DNA from: Alphaproteobacteria bacterium
GTDB taxonomy: Bacteria; Pseudomonadota; Alphaproteobacteria; Caulobacterales; Aquidulcibacteraceae
Assembly: GCA_018971945.1 (NCBI GenBank)
Contig: JAGWZH010000010.1
Span: 1 to 52,677, forward strand
DNA: 52,677 nt
Direction of reading: 5' to 3'
A program made the translations under genes and the position numbers. This document shows positions 32,960 to 41,365 of this stretch, piece after piece. Positions within the stretch are counted from its first letter, which is position 1. Each line of letters starts with the position of its first letter. The notes below the pieces were generated by a model. It saw nothing but the letters and a program-made list of their open reading frames with translations, had not been told where the DNA came from and did no database searches.

Positions 32960-34045
32960 ATGCTACTTCTCTCTTTGTCCAGGCGAAGGGTTTCTCGCGG
33001 CGGCCTCGCCGTTGGCCTTCTAAGCGCCTGCGGTCTTCTCCTCGCCGCCTGCGGCGGCGCCCCCCCTAGGGAACCGGACGAGACGCAACGGGTCGTGAAT
33101 GTCTACACGTCCCGGCACTATGACGCCGACCAACGTCTCTACGCCCTCTTCACCGCGCGTACAGGGATTGAAGTACGCACCCAAGAAAAGCGCGGTGAAG
33201 AGCTTTTAGCGCTCTTGCAGGCTGAGGGCGACCAGTCTCCAGCCGACCTGATCGTCACGGTGGATGCTGGCAATCTTTACCGGCTGCAAGAGGCAGGGCT
33301 CCTTGCGCCCCTCGCCTCCGCCGCCATCGCAGACGCCGTCGACGCGCGCTACCGAGACCCCAATGGTCGCTGGACCGGTTTCTCCCGACGGGCGCGGGTC
33401 ATCGCCTATCGTCTCGACGCCGTGGACCCTTCATCGATCACAAGCATGGACGATCTCGCCAATCAGGCTTTTCGGGGCCGCGTTTGCGCCCGCTCCTCCA
33501 CCAATATCTATAATCTCTCGATGCTGGCCGCACGCATCGAGCGGCATGGTCCCGACGCAGCCCTGGTCTGGGCGCAAGGCGTCGTCGCCAATTTCGCGCG
33601 GGCGCCGCGGGGCGGTGACACCGATCAGCTCAAAGCGATCGCGGCCGGTGAGTGCGACCTCGCCATCGTCAATCATTACTATCTCTTGCGCATGCAGCGC
33701 TCGGAAGACCCCGCGGAACGAGAAGCCGCCGCCCTGATCGGTATGACGTTCCCCGACCAGGGCCCCAATCAGCCCGGGGCGCACGTCAATATCTCAGGCG
33801 CGGGCGTCGCCGCTCACGCCCCACACCCCGCCGAAGCCCAGGCGCTGCTCGAATTCCTGGTCAGCACCGAGGCGCAGAGCCTCCTCGCTGAGCTCAACGA
33901 AGAGTTCCCCGTCAGGCCAGATGCGCCGCTCCCAGAGGCTCTGGCCGCCATCGGGCCTCTGCGCGAGGAGACGACGCCGCTGTCTGCTTTGGGCCAGCAT
34001 CAGGCGGAGGCAGCCCGCGTCTTTGAAGCCGCCGGATGGCCATAA
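32960..34045 (+). CDS. Ferric-iron ABC transporter substrate-binding lipoprotein (FbpA/FutA type)
   Basis: A protein of about 361 residues. The signal ends in a lipobox (LLLAAC), so it should be lipid-anchored in the periplasm. The mature start VVNVYTSRHYDADQRLYALF is typical of Fe(III)-binding proteins, with the iron-ligand Tyr in VYTSRHY. YNLSMLAARI and VNHYYLLRM (two adjacent Tyr) are also family positions. Iron specificity is inferred from these and the operon. ATG 32960 is preferred over an upstream TTG at 32924, because the palindromic operator covers that codon. The stop overlaps the permease start by 10 bases. Confidence 0.9.
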   Translation: MLLLSLSRRRVSRGGLAVGLLSACGLLLAACGGAPPREPDETQRVVNVYTSRHYDADQRLYALFTARTGIEVRTQEKRGEELLALLQAEGDQSPADLIVTVDAGNLYRLQEAGLLAPLASAAIADAVDARYRDPNGRWTGFSRRARVIAYRLDAVDPSSITSMDDLANQAFRGRVCARSSTNIYNLSMLAARIERHGPDAALVWAQGVVANFARAPRGGDTDQLKAIAAGECDLAIVNHYYLLRMQRSEDPAEREAAALIGMTFPDQGPNQPGAHVNISGAGVAAHAPHPAEAQALLEFLVSTEAQSLLAELNEEFPVRPDAPLPEALAAIGPLREETTPLSALGQHQAEAARVFEAAGWP

Positions 34046-35658
34046 CCAAGCTTGAGCCTTCGTTGAACGCACCCGCAAACTCCTCAAAACCAGTCAGCGG
34101 GCGCGGATCATGGCCAGGCCTCTCCGTTTTGGGGGCGCTGGCGGGGCTTGTTTGCGCCGCTCCAGCCGTCTTGGTGATCGCCGGGGCACTCAGCTCCGGC
34201 CCGACATCCCCCCTCCCGTTTTTCTGGGCGAGCGTCGCAGGCTCTTTCGGCCTCGCCGTCGTCGGCGGCGGCTTCGCCGCGCTGCTCGGCGTCATAAGCG
34301 CCTGGCTTGTAGCGATGTGCGCGTTCCCGGGTCGGCGCTTCTTCTCCTGGGCGCTCGTTCTGCCGCTGGCAGCGCCTGGCTATGTCTTGGCCTACGCCTA
34401 CGCCGCCCTGACCTGGGCCGGAGGGCCTGCGCCCCTCTCTGTGAGCGGTTTTTGGGGGGCGGCCTGGATCTACGCCCTCGCCTTTTATCCTTATGTCTAT
34501 CTCGCGGCCCGAGCGGCGTTTGCAAGCCAATCCGCGTGCGCGCTCGAAGCCGCCCGCAGCCTCGGGGCCTCGCCCCTCGCGATGGCGCTGAAAGTGGCGG
34601 CTCCGTCGGCATGGCCAGGTGTTGCCGCAGGAACAGCGCTCGCGGTCATGGAGATCCTCGCTGATTTTGGCGTGGCGCAATATCTGGGAGTGTCGACGCT
34701 GACGACAGGCGTATTCCGGGCGTGGTTCTCCAAGGCCGAACCACAGACCGCTCTCCAACTCGCTTCGCTGCTCCTCACAGCCGCCGTGGGGCTTCTGGTT
34801 GTGGAGCGACTCTTGCGGGGGAGAAGGGGCTTCGCAGGGGGATCGGCCCGGTGGCGGCCATTGCCGCGTTATCGGTTGGGCGCCTTTTGGACCGCTGTCG
34901 CCTTTTTATTCTGCGCCGGTCTGCTCACACTTGCGGTGATCGCGCCATTGGGCTGGCTCATCCGGCTCGCCGCGCTGCGACCCTTGAGCGATCTCGCGCT
35001 CCTGGCCGAGCCGCTGGGCAATGCGCTTATCCTCGCCGGGGCGGCGGCTCTGGTCACGCTGCCGCTCGCGGCCATCCTCGCCGCCGCGGCGCGGCAACCA
35101 GACCCTCTTCGTGCTCGCCTTGGGCAAGGCGGGCTCTTCCTCGCCGGCATGGGCTACGCCGCACCAGGGGCGGTCATCGCCCTTGGCGCCTTGGCCGCCT
35201 TCGCAGCTGCTCGAGAGGCCGGTTTGGTTGGCGGGCTCTCAGGGGCGACAGCCTTCGCAGCCCTTCTATGGACCTACGCGGCGCGCTTCGCCGCGCCCGG
35301 AGCGCAACCGATCGAGGCCGGGCTCTCCCGGGTCAGCGCCTCGTTGGGCTTCGCCGCGCGCACCTTGGGCGCCGGCCCGGTTCGCCGCTTTTGGGCGGTC
35401 GATGCGCCGATCGCGGCGCCAAGTGTCTTGGCGGCGGCGCTCATTGTCTTCGTTGAGGCTCTGAAAGAGCTACCCGCCACTTTGATCCTGCGTCCCTTCA
35501 ATTTCGACACCTTGGCCGTCAGGGCCTACGCCTACGCCTCGGACGAACGCCTCACACAGGCCGCCGCCCCGGCCCTTCTGATCGTGCTGGCGGGCCTCCT
35601 GCCCACCCTGCTCCTATCCTCCCGTATCGAGCGCGCCCGCGCAGGACGCCGCCCATGA
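34036..35658 (+). CDS. Ferric-iron ABC transporter permease (FbpB type, fused two-domain)
   Basis: 540 residues with about twelve membrane segments, built from two copies of the binding-protein-dependent permease domain as in FbpB/SfuB. Each half has an EAA-like loop: LEAARSLGASPLAMALKVAAPSAWPG near 190 and ASLGFAARTLGAGPVRRFWAVDAPIAAPS near 440. It forms the inner-membrane channel for Fe(III). The start overlaps the binding-protein gene by 10 bases, and the stop overlaps the ATPase start by four (ATGA), so the three are one operon. Confidence 0.93.
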   Translation: MAITKLEPSLNAPANSSKPVSGRGSWPGLSVLGALAGLVCAAPAVLVIAGALSSGPTSPLPFFWASVAGSFGLAVVGGGFAALLGVISAWLVAMCAFPGRRFFSWALVLPLAAPGYVLAYAYAALTWAGGPAPLSVSGFWGAAWIYALAFYPYVYLAARAAFASQSACALEAARSLGASPLAMALKVAAPSAWPGVAAGTALAVMEILADFGVAQYLGVSTLTTGVFRAWFSKAEPQTALQLASLLLTAAVGLLVVERLLRGRRGFAGGSARWRPLPRYRLGAFWTAVAFLFCAGLLTLAVIAPLGWLIRLAALRPLSDLALLAEPLGNALILAGAAALVTLPLAAILAAAARQPDPLRARLGQGGLFLAGMGYAAPGAVIALGALAAFAAAREAGLVGGLSGATAFAALLWTYAARFAAPGAQPIEAGLSRVSASLGFAARTLGAGPVRRFWAVDAPIAAPSVLAAALIVFVEALKELPATLILRPFNFDTLAVRAYAYASDERLTQAAAPALLIVLAGLLPTLLLSSRIERARAGRRP

Positions 35659-36692
35659 GCCCGGCCCTGGCGCTTGTCGGCGTGAGCCGTCGCTATGGTC
35701 CCTTAGCGGGGCTGCGTCAGGTGACGCTGAGCGCCCCCGACAAGGGTGTTCTCGCCGTTCTTGGAGCATCCGGATCCGGCAAGAGCACGCTCTTGCGGGT
35801 GATCGCGGGACTTGAACCGGTGGACGAAGGCCAGATCCAGCTGAGCGGCCGGGTCGTCTCGCGCCGGGGATTTACAGAGCCGCCAGAGGCACGCCGGGTG
35901 GGCCTCGTGTTCCAGGACTACGCTCTCTTTCCGCATATGACGGCGGTGCAGAATGTTCGGTTTGGTCTGTCCCGGGACCCGCCGCAGAAGCGCGCCGCCA
36001 TCGCGAACGAGTGGCTCGACGCGGTGGGGCTCGCCGCCAAGGCCAACGCCTATCCGCATGAATTGTCGGGCGGGGAACAACAGCGGATCGCTTTGGCCAG
36101 GGCGCTGGCGCCAAAACCATCTGCGCTGCTCCTCGATGAACCCTTCTCCGGACTCGATCCGGTGTTACGCAGCGAGCTGCGGGACCTGACCCGACGGATC
36201 GCCAAGGAAACCGCAGGCGCCTTCGTGTTCGTCACCCATGATGCGGAAGAGGCGCTGTTCATGGCCGATCATCTGGCGGTGATGGCGCATGGGCGGCTGG
36301 TGCAGGCGGACGAGCCACGCTCGCTCTATGAACGGCCAGCGACCCTCGCGGCGGCGGCCGCGCTGGGGCCCGTGAACCAGTTTGAGGGCGTCGTGCGTGA
36401 GGGACGCCTCGCAACGCCTTTTCTTGATTTCCCCGCCCCATCCCTGACCGATGGGACGCGCGCGACGGCCGTCGTTCGGGTGGAAGCCCTCGCGGCGACG
36501 CCGGGGCAGCGCTTTCTGGTGGCGGAACGGCGTCCGCAGGGCGCTCGGGATCTGGTGATGGTGCGCTGCGAAAAAAGCGGCGTTTTGTGGCGGGCGCTGA
36601 TCCCCGCCGCCTCGCCAGCCATGGCGAGGTGCGAGGTGTCTGCGCCCCCAAGCTCGCGCCTGGTCTTTCCTACCCCGGACTCTCAAAGCTAG
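35655..36692 (+). CDS. Ferric-iron ABC transporter ATP-binding protein (FbpC type)
   Basis: A 345-residue ATPase. Walker A GASGSGKST near residue 36, Q-loop VFQDYALFPH, signature LSGGEQQR and Walker B LLLDEPFSGLD are all intact, followed by the switch His in FVTHDAEEA. A C-terminal regulatory domain (after about 240) is of the TOBE-like sort seen in iron and sulfate importers. It powers Fe(III) uptake through the preceding permease. Last gene of the operon; the DNA after it turns into decayed mobile sequence. Confidence 0.93.
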   Translation: MSPALALVGVSRRYGPLAGLRQVTLSAPDKGVLAVLGASGSGKSTLLRVIAGLEPVDEGQIQLSGRVVSRRGFTEPPEARRVGLVFQDYALFPHMTAVQNVRFGLSRDPPQKRAAIANEWLDAVGLAAKANAYPHELSGGEQQRIALARALAPKPSALLLDEPFSGLDPVLRSELRDLTRRIAKETAGAFVFVTHDAEEALFMADHLAVMAHGRLVQADEPRSLYERPATLAAAAALGPVNQFEGVVREGRLATPFLDFPAPSLTDGTRATAVVRVEALAATPGQRFLVAERRPQGARDLVMVRCEKSGVLWRALIPAASPAMARCEVSAPPSSRLVFPTPDSQS

Positions 36693-37200
36693 GAGGCGCA
36701 TCGGGGCGCGAACTCTGAGTTTTCTTTTTGCAACAAAGTCAAAGCGCAGAGCGAAAGCCCACCCCGATGCAAACAGAGTGTGGCTCTGGGGTGGGGAACG
36801 GCGCCGTGAGACAGTCTGGAGCGCTCTTCCTTGGATAAAGAGGAGTGGAGCATGGACGGCAAGAACACGGGGTCTTTGGGCGCGAGGGAGGCCACGGACC
36901 CCGTCGGCGCGCGCTTTGACTCTCACGGTCAGCACGCGCCGCCGGTCGCTGCGTCAGCGCCAATTGGCCAGCACTTGACCATTCCTGAAGACCGGACCAA
37001 TCATCGCCCAGCCGAAAGGCTGCTCACACTGGACGACGCCCATTCTGGAATGAGCGGTCGAAGTGATCGGAACGCGCAAGTGGCGTTCCACGACACCACG
37101 ATACGCCACTTTACCCCTCAACGCCGTCACCAACTTTCGCGCATAGCTCTGCGACTACTCCTGGGTGGTGGATGCCATTTGAATTGAATTGCGTACTGAA
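36693..37200. other. 508-bp stretch after the iron operon without a recognised gene
   Basis: No frame gives a known protein. A minus-strand frame (about 36990-37170) has some protein-like phrases (HSRMGVVQCEQPF, WAMIGPVFRNGQVLANW) but is short and has stops around it, so it may be another relic. It leads straight into the ATPase pseudogene. Confidence 0.4.
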
Positions 37201-38124
37201 TTAGGACCACAACGACGATAGCGGCGCGGCCCACAACCTATCTCCTACCTCCTGAAACTGATCGCCCTTGTGGAGCAAGACGCCAGCGACGAAACTCGCA
37301 CCGAGAGCATCGCGCATTCGTTTGAGACCAGCAAAATCTTTCGGCTGCACCGTTGCGCTTGGCTTCACTTCCACACCAGCGACCCCTCCTGGGCCCTTTT
37401 CGAGAACGAAGTTGACCTCTGCTTGATCCTTGTCTCGATAGTGGCTGATGGAGACTCGATCGCCGCCAAGCGCTGCTGCCTTGCGCAGTTCACTGTGGAC
37501 GAAACACTCCAGGAGTGCGCCAAAGGCCTGCCGATTGCGCGAAAGAGATGGAACATCTTGTCCCCGCAGGGCGGCCAGAAGACCAGAGTCCTGGAAGTGA
37601 AGCTTCGGCGTCTTGATGAGACGCTTCAGGCCATTGCCATGCCAAGGTCTTACACGACTGATGACAAAGAGCTTCTCAAGAAGCGCGATCCAGCGATCGA
37701 TTGCTTTTCAATCGACGCCGACACGCGCCCCGAGATCGGTCATGTTCAACAATTGCCCGGCGCTCAGCGCTGCATGGTCCATGAAAAGTCGCATCTGCTG
37801 GGTTTGATGAAGGGCGCGATGTCTGTCACGTCGCGCTCCGCGAGGGACTGTGCATAGGCAAGAAGCCAGTCGCGCCGGCGCGCAGGCGCTCGCGCGAGAG
37901 CCTCGGGAAATCCGCCACCCAGTACGGTCTGCATCAGGTCGCGCGGCGACGCGCGTTTGGCCCTTTCAAGCAGGTTTCCCGCAAATAGGTCATCGACGAA
38001 TGAAGATGGCGGCAGTCTGCCGATTTCGCCCTGGGAAAGCGGCAGGAGCGGAGTGGTCTCGACCCGTCCCGCGGGCGAATAAGGAATTGCGGGCGCGTTC
38101 GACCTTCCTCGCTGTGACCGCATG
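37201..38124 (-). pseudogene. AAA/DUF4143 ATPase, truncated and frame-broken
   Basis: Three minus-strand segments together rebuild a large part of a DUF4143-containing AAA ATPase. (1) 38120-37790: AGRVETTPLLPLSQGEI, VLGGGFPEALARAPARRRDWL, ERDVTDIAP. (2) After a frameshift near 37780: AALSAGQLLNMTDLGARVGVD, then an in-frame TGA. (3) From there to the stop at 37201: AIDRWIALLEKLFV, LKRLIKTPKLHFQDSGLLAALRG, FGALLECFVHSELRK, ISHYRDKDQAEVNFV and GVEVKPSATVQPKDF. The N-terminal Walker A part is absent, replaced by transposase sequence at about 38130. One frameshift, one stop and a missing N-terminus make it non-functional. Confidence 0.8.
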
Positions 38125-38134
38125 ATGGACGGTG

Positions 38135-38563
38135 CGGGCTCGCCCAGTCATTGGCGATAAAGAGCGTTGCAGCGACCTGGCCGTTGTCCTGCTTGCCCAG
38201 TTGCCTGCAGTCCTGGCGCGTCACCCGGAGGGAGTGTTTTCCCCTCTTGGGAAAGGCCGTGTCGTCGACAATCCAGGCGTGGATCGGTCCGTGGGCCTCA
38301 ATCGTGGGAAGGACAAGATCGCGGACCTTGGCCAGAAGCCTTTCCTCCGACCATGGCGCCTTTCCAACGAAATCCAGCATCGACTGATGCTGCGACCATG
38401 GGCGCGCCAGCGCGGTCATCGCCGCCATGGGCTCCACGCTCTTGCGCTCGGCCGGCAGGAGGCGCCCGGTTCCGTAACCCCGCAACGGCCCGTTGCGGTC
38501 AGCATGGCCAATGACGCTTGCCAAACCCGCTACACAGGCCTGAAATCGCGCTTCAGGTTCAAC
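38135..38563 (-). mobile_element. IS701-type transposase fragment
   Basis: A minus-strand frame matches the N-terminal part of IS701-family DDE transposases: ARFQACVAGLASVIGHADRNGPLRGYGTGRLLPAERKSVEPMAA (read in pieces), SQHQSMLDFVGKAPWS, HGPIHAWIVDDTAFPKRGKHS (with the first catalytic Asp) and DCRQLGKQDNGQVAATL. Similarity stops at about 38142 (IANDWAS), where the sequence jumps into the DUF4143 ATPase remnant. The remaining two-thirds of the transposase, including later catalytic residues, is missing. I could not make out terminal inverted repeats. Confidence 0.75.
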
Positions 38564-38682
38564 GCTTGAACGGCCTATTGCACGCTCCGCCGCTGATCGA
38601 GTCACCAGCTTAGCAAACAAGGCCCCAGGGCCGAATCTTCCCTTGAATGCGACCGTCTGACCCAGTTTCTGGCTCGGCAAGA

Positions 38683-39627
38683 CTAGTCCGGCTTGCGAAA
38701 AACAAAGCGGCGGCGGGTCAATTTTCCGACATGGAGGGCCGACATGCGGTGCGCCCAGCCCTCCGCCTCCCAGGCGATCTCCCTCGCCACACCGGCCTCG
38801 AAGCCTTGGCTCGCCATGAGGCTGAGGGCCTGCTCCAGGCGGCGGAAACCCTCCTTCGCCGCCAACAGATGCGCCTGGGTCAAGTCTTCTGCGTCTTCAA
38901 GCCCAAGGCCGGCGATCGAGAGCACCGCCTTCAAAGCGCCGGCTTCAAGGAGATGCGGCTCGGCGAAAGCCGAGGCGAAGGCGCTCGAGGCGCTGAAGCG
39001 GCCTTCGACCGCGTAACACTCGATGATGACGCTGGCGCCCGGCTTGAGGCCTTTCGCGATCTGCACGGCCAACCGCGAAGGGTTCGGGGCGTAGGAAAAC
39101 TCGTCAAGACTCCAGGCCCCATCCCAAGCGTCAGAGGGGACGGCGAACAGGTCGAGATCGAGGCTCTCCACCCTGGCGCGATCACCCAGACCGGACAAGA
39201 GATGACGCACATGCGGAACGGCCTCCTCGCGCCATTCATAGGCGAGGATCGCGCCCGGATGGGCTTCGGCGGAAGCCAAGACTGGGCCTGCAAGGCCAGG
39301 CCCCAGAATCGCCAATGTCCCGGTCGCCGGCAAGCCCAGCCGCGCCGGCTGCAAACGGTCTTCGGCGGCCTCGCCAGGCATGAGGCGGTGGCCGCCCCAC
39401 AAAATCTGGAGCGCCGTCAGCCGCGGATCTGGCGGAGGCGCCTCGGAAGGCGGCGGTTCAGAGGGGCCTTGCCCTTCCACGGCGGCGTCCACCGCCTCAA
39501 CGGACCCTCGCCGAGCGGCCGCGAACGTCATGGGGTCGAAGGCCTCGCCCTCCCACCACGCGTGGAAGCGCGCCCTCGCCAGCGCGGCCTTTTCCGGATC
39601 AACCAAAGTCTTCAAAGACAATTTCAT
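38683..39627 (-). CDS. Hypothetical protein, possible SAM-methyltransferase-like fold
   Basis: 314 residues, soluble. The N-terminus (FHAWWEGEAFDP) is followed by an acidic Pro-rich linker and then ALQILWGGHRLMPGEAAED. A Rossmann-like region has LAILGPGLAGPVLA, ILAYEWREEAV, RVESLDLDLF and WDGAWSLDEFSYAPNP, spaced like motifs of class I methyltransferases but without a clean GxGxG. A C-terminal helical part ends in VFRKPD. I recall only hypothetical homologues in alphaproteobacteria. It lies between decayed mobile sequence and a hydrolase gene, with no operon partner. Confidence 0.75.
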   Translation of the reverse strand: MKLSLKTLVDPEKAALARARFHAWWEGEAFDPMTFAAARRGSVEAVDAAVEGQGPSEPPPSEAPPPDPRLTALQILWGGHRLMPGEAAEDRLQPARLGLPATGTLAILGPGLAGPVLASAEAHPGAILAYEWREEAVPHVRHLLSGLGDRARVESLDLDLFAVPSDAWDGAWSLDEFSYAPNPSRLAVQIAKGLKPGASVIIECYAVEGRFSASSAFASAFAEPHLLEAGALKAVLSIAGLGLEDAEDLTQAHLLAAKEGFRRLEQALSLMASQGFEAGVAREIAWEAEGWAHRMSALHVGKLTRRRFVFRKPD

Positions 39628-39684
39628 CGTCCGCCCAGGGAATCAGCACACCACCGATTCATGGTGACCATGACAGACCGAGCG

Positions 39685-40677
39685 TTAAGGGTTTCTTTGC
39701 GATACCGCTGAGACCGGCGGCGCTCCCGAGGGCAGTAAAACGGAGGGATCAGCAATAAAGGACAGAATATCCTCGATCACAACCTCGCGTTGATGATCTC
39801 TCAACAATAAATGATAGCCGCCCTCATAGAGCGCCGTGCGCGCCGTCGGAGGCAGACGCTGCGCAGCCGCGAGCGCCGCTGTGCGCGGGATAATGTCGTC
39901 TCGGGCTCCATAGAGAAACAATACCGGGCCCGGCAAGGAGGGGCTTGAACGTGACGCCTGCTCCATCAGCGAGACAAGCCCAAACACCGCATCGATCCGG
40001 GTTTCGAACACCATGAGCGGATCAAGGCCCATGGCGATCAATGCTTCGCGATTGTCGCTCGGAACGATGCGTCGCTGCACGAAACGCGGGGCCGTGACCG
40101 CACGACCCGGCATGACATGGGCCGAAAGCCAAAGCGTGGCCGCATAGGAACGCGGCAGGCGCGACCATCCCCAAACCGCGGGGGCGGAGACGATCAGTCG
40201 ATCGGCGACGGGAGGCGACGGGCTGGCGAAGGCCGTCATCGCTACAGCCGCTCCCATCGACTCGCCCAAGACGGCGATAACCGCCTCAGGATGTCGCGCG
40301 CGGGCGAGACGCACGGCGGTGCGCAAATCCTCGGTGAGCAGCGCCTCCCCGCCCCAGAGCCCGCGCTGAGGCGAACGACCGTGGCCGCGTTGGTCGTAGG
40401 CATAGACGGCCACCCCAGCTTCGGCAAAGGCCGGCCCCGCCAGACCAAAGGCGTTCGCGTAATCGCCCATGCCATGAACCGCCACGACGGCGGCCCAAGG
40501 GTTTCGGCCCGGAGGCGGCGTCCAAACCGTGAGACCCAACGACGCGCCGTCGAAGCTGATGAAGCGATCATCCCGAAACTGGGGCGCAAGCGCCACCCCC
40601 GGCTCTAAGGCGTTCTGGGTCACGGGCGCGCAAGACGCCGCTAAGAACGCCGCCAAGACCGCCGCCAGCCTACGCAT
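39685..40677 (-). CDS. Alpha/beta hydrolase lipoprotein (lysophospholipase/monoglyceride lipase-like)
   Basis: A 330-residue exported hydrolase. The signal ends in a lipobox (AAFLAASC), so it is lipid-anchored outside the inner membrane. The fold motifs are VAVHGMGDYANAF (oxyanion hole), AYDQRGHGRSPQRG, nucleophile elbow GESMG, acid in YGARDDIIP and catalytic His in GGYHLLLRD. This set matches the serine aminopeptidase S33 / monoglyceride lipase group, which cleaves lysophospholipids or monoacylglycerols. The substrate is not established. Single gene. Confidence 0.9.
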   Translation of the reverse strand: MRRLAAVLAAFLAASCAPVTQNALEPGVALAPQFRDDRFISFDGASLGLTVWTPPPGRNPWAAVVAVHGMGDYANAFGLAGPAFAEAGVAVYAYDQRGHGRSPQRGLWGGEALLTEDLRTAVRLARARHPEAVIAVLGESMGAAVAMTAFASPSPPVADRLIVSAPAVWGWSRLPRSYAATLWLSAHVMPGRAVTAPRFVQRRIVPSDNREALIAMGLDPLMVFETRIDAVFGLVSLMEQASRSSPSLPGPVLFLYGARDDIIPRTAALAAAQRLPPTARTALYEGGYHLLLRDHQREVVIEDILSFIADPSVLLPSGAPPVSAVSQRNP

Positions 40678-41365
40678 CTCAGACTTCTCCTTGGCCGCCC
40701 CAGACCATTCTTGTCCGCCTCAGTGGTTTGCCAAGCGTTCGTGAGGCTCACGCCCGCCAAAAGGAGGCCACGCAGACTGACGGGGCAGACGTCTCCAAAG
40801 CGCCCCCTCGATAAGGACACTTCAAACAATCCAAAACAAGCCTCGCATCACGGCCCCAATCCTTGTCTGTTCGCGCGCCCAAGATCTGACTGACAACCTG
40901 ATCATCACAGGATGGCCCGCAAACGCTGCGGGCCGGATCCTTCGCCAACGCCTCCCCCCCAAGACGGCGCGGGCTCGTCAAGCTTGCTCAAACGAAAGGC
41001 GAGAAGCGGCATCGGCTTTGGTCGCACCCTCCCCGCATGGGCATGAAGTCGATCCGCCAAACGCGCCCGTCCAGGAGATCGACCAACGCCGCCGCGCCGA
41101 TCCCGCTCGGTATGACAAGGAGCGGGGGAGGTCTTCTCCCTCCAAGCCTGCGCCCAGAGCGTCGCGCCACAGTGTCGCGGAAGGCTCGGCCGACAACGCC
41201 CGGGGTTTCGCCATGCGGTCATGCCTTGGACAGGTCGCGCTCCGCCCGCCTCCCGCCGTTTTCGGCTCAACCACCCCCGGGCTCTGAGACCAAGGCCCAT
41301 CGCCAGCAATAGCCAAGCACCGAGGAACGGCATAAAAAGCGTTTTCGGACCAATAAAGGCGCCGC
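40678..41365. other. 688-bp intergenic region with a strong hairpin
   Basis: No frame here convinces as a gene; open frames on both strands are Arg/Pro-rich. A perfect hairpin (ggcccgca-aacgc-tgcgggcc) lies at 40914-40934 without a T-run on either side. The region separates the lipase-like gene from the divergent DUF2339 gene and must hold both promoters. A small RNA is possible but I recognise none. Confidence 0.4.

Noticed and set aside
37270-37857. 195-codon plus-strand frame
   Set aside because: Its minus-strand reading contains the DUF4143 blocks, so the plus frame is a shadow of the pseudogene.
40914-40934. Intrinsic terminator at the perfect hairpin
   Set aside because: The stem is strong but neither strand has a T-run after it, so it is noted only as a hairpin.
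40905-41333. 142-codon minus-strand frame starting with a hydrophobic stretch
   Set aside because: The hydrophobic start is short, the rest is Arg/Pro/Gly-rich, and alternative frames look equally random; no support for a gene.
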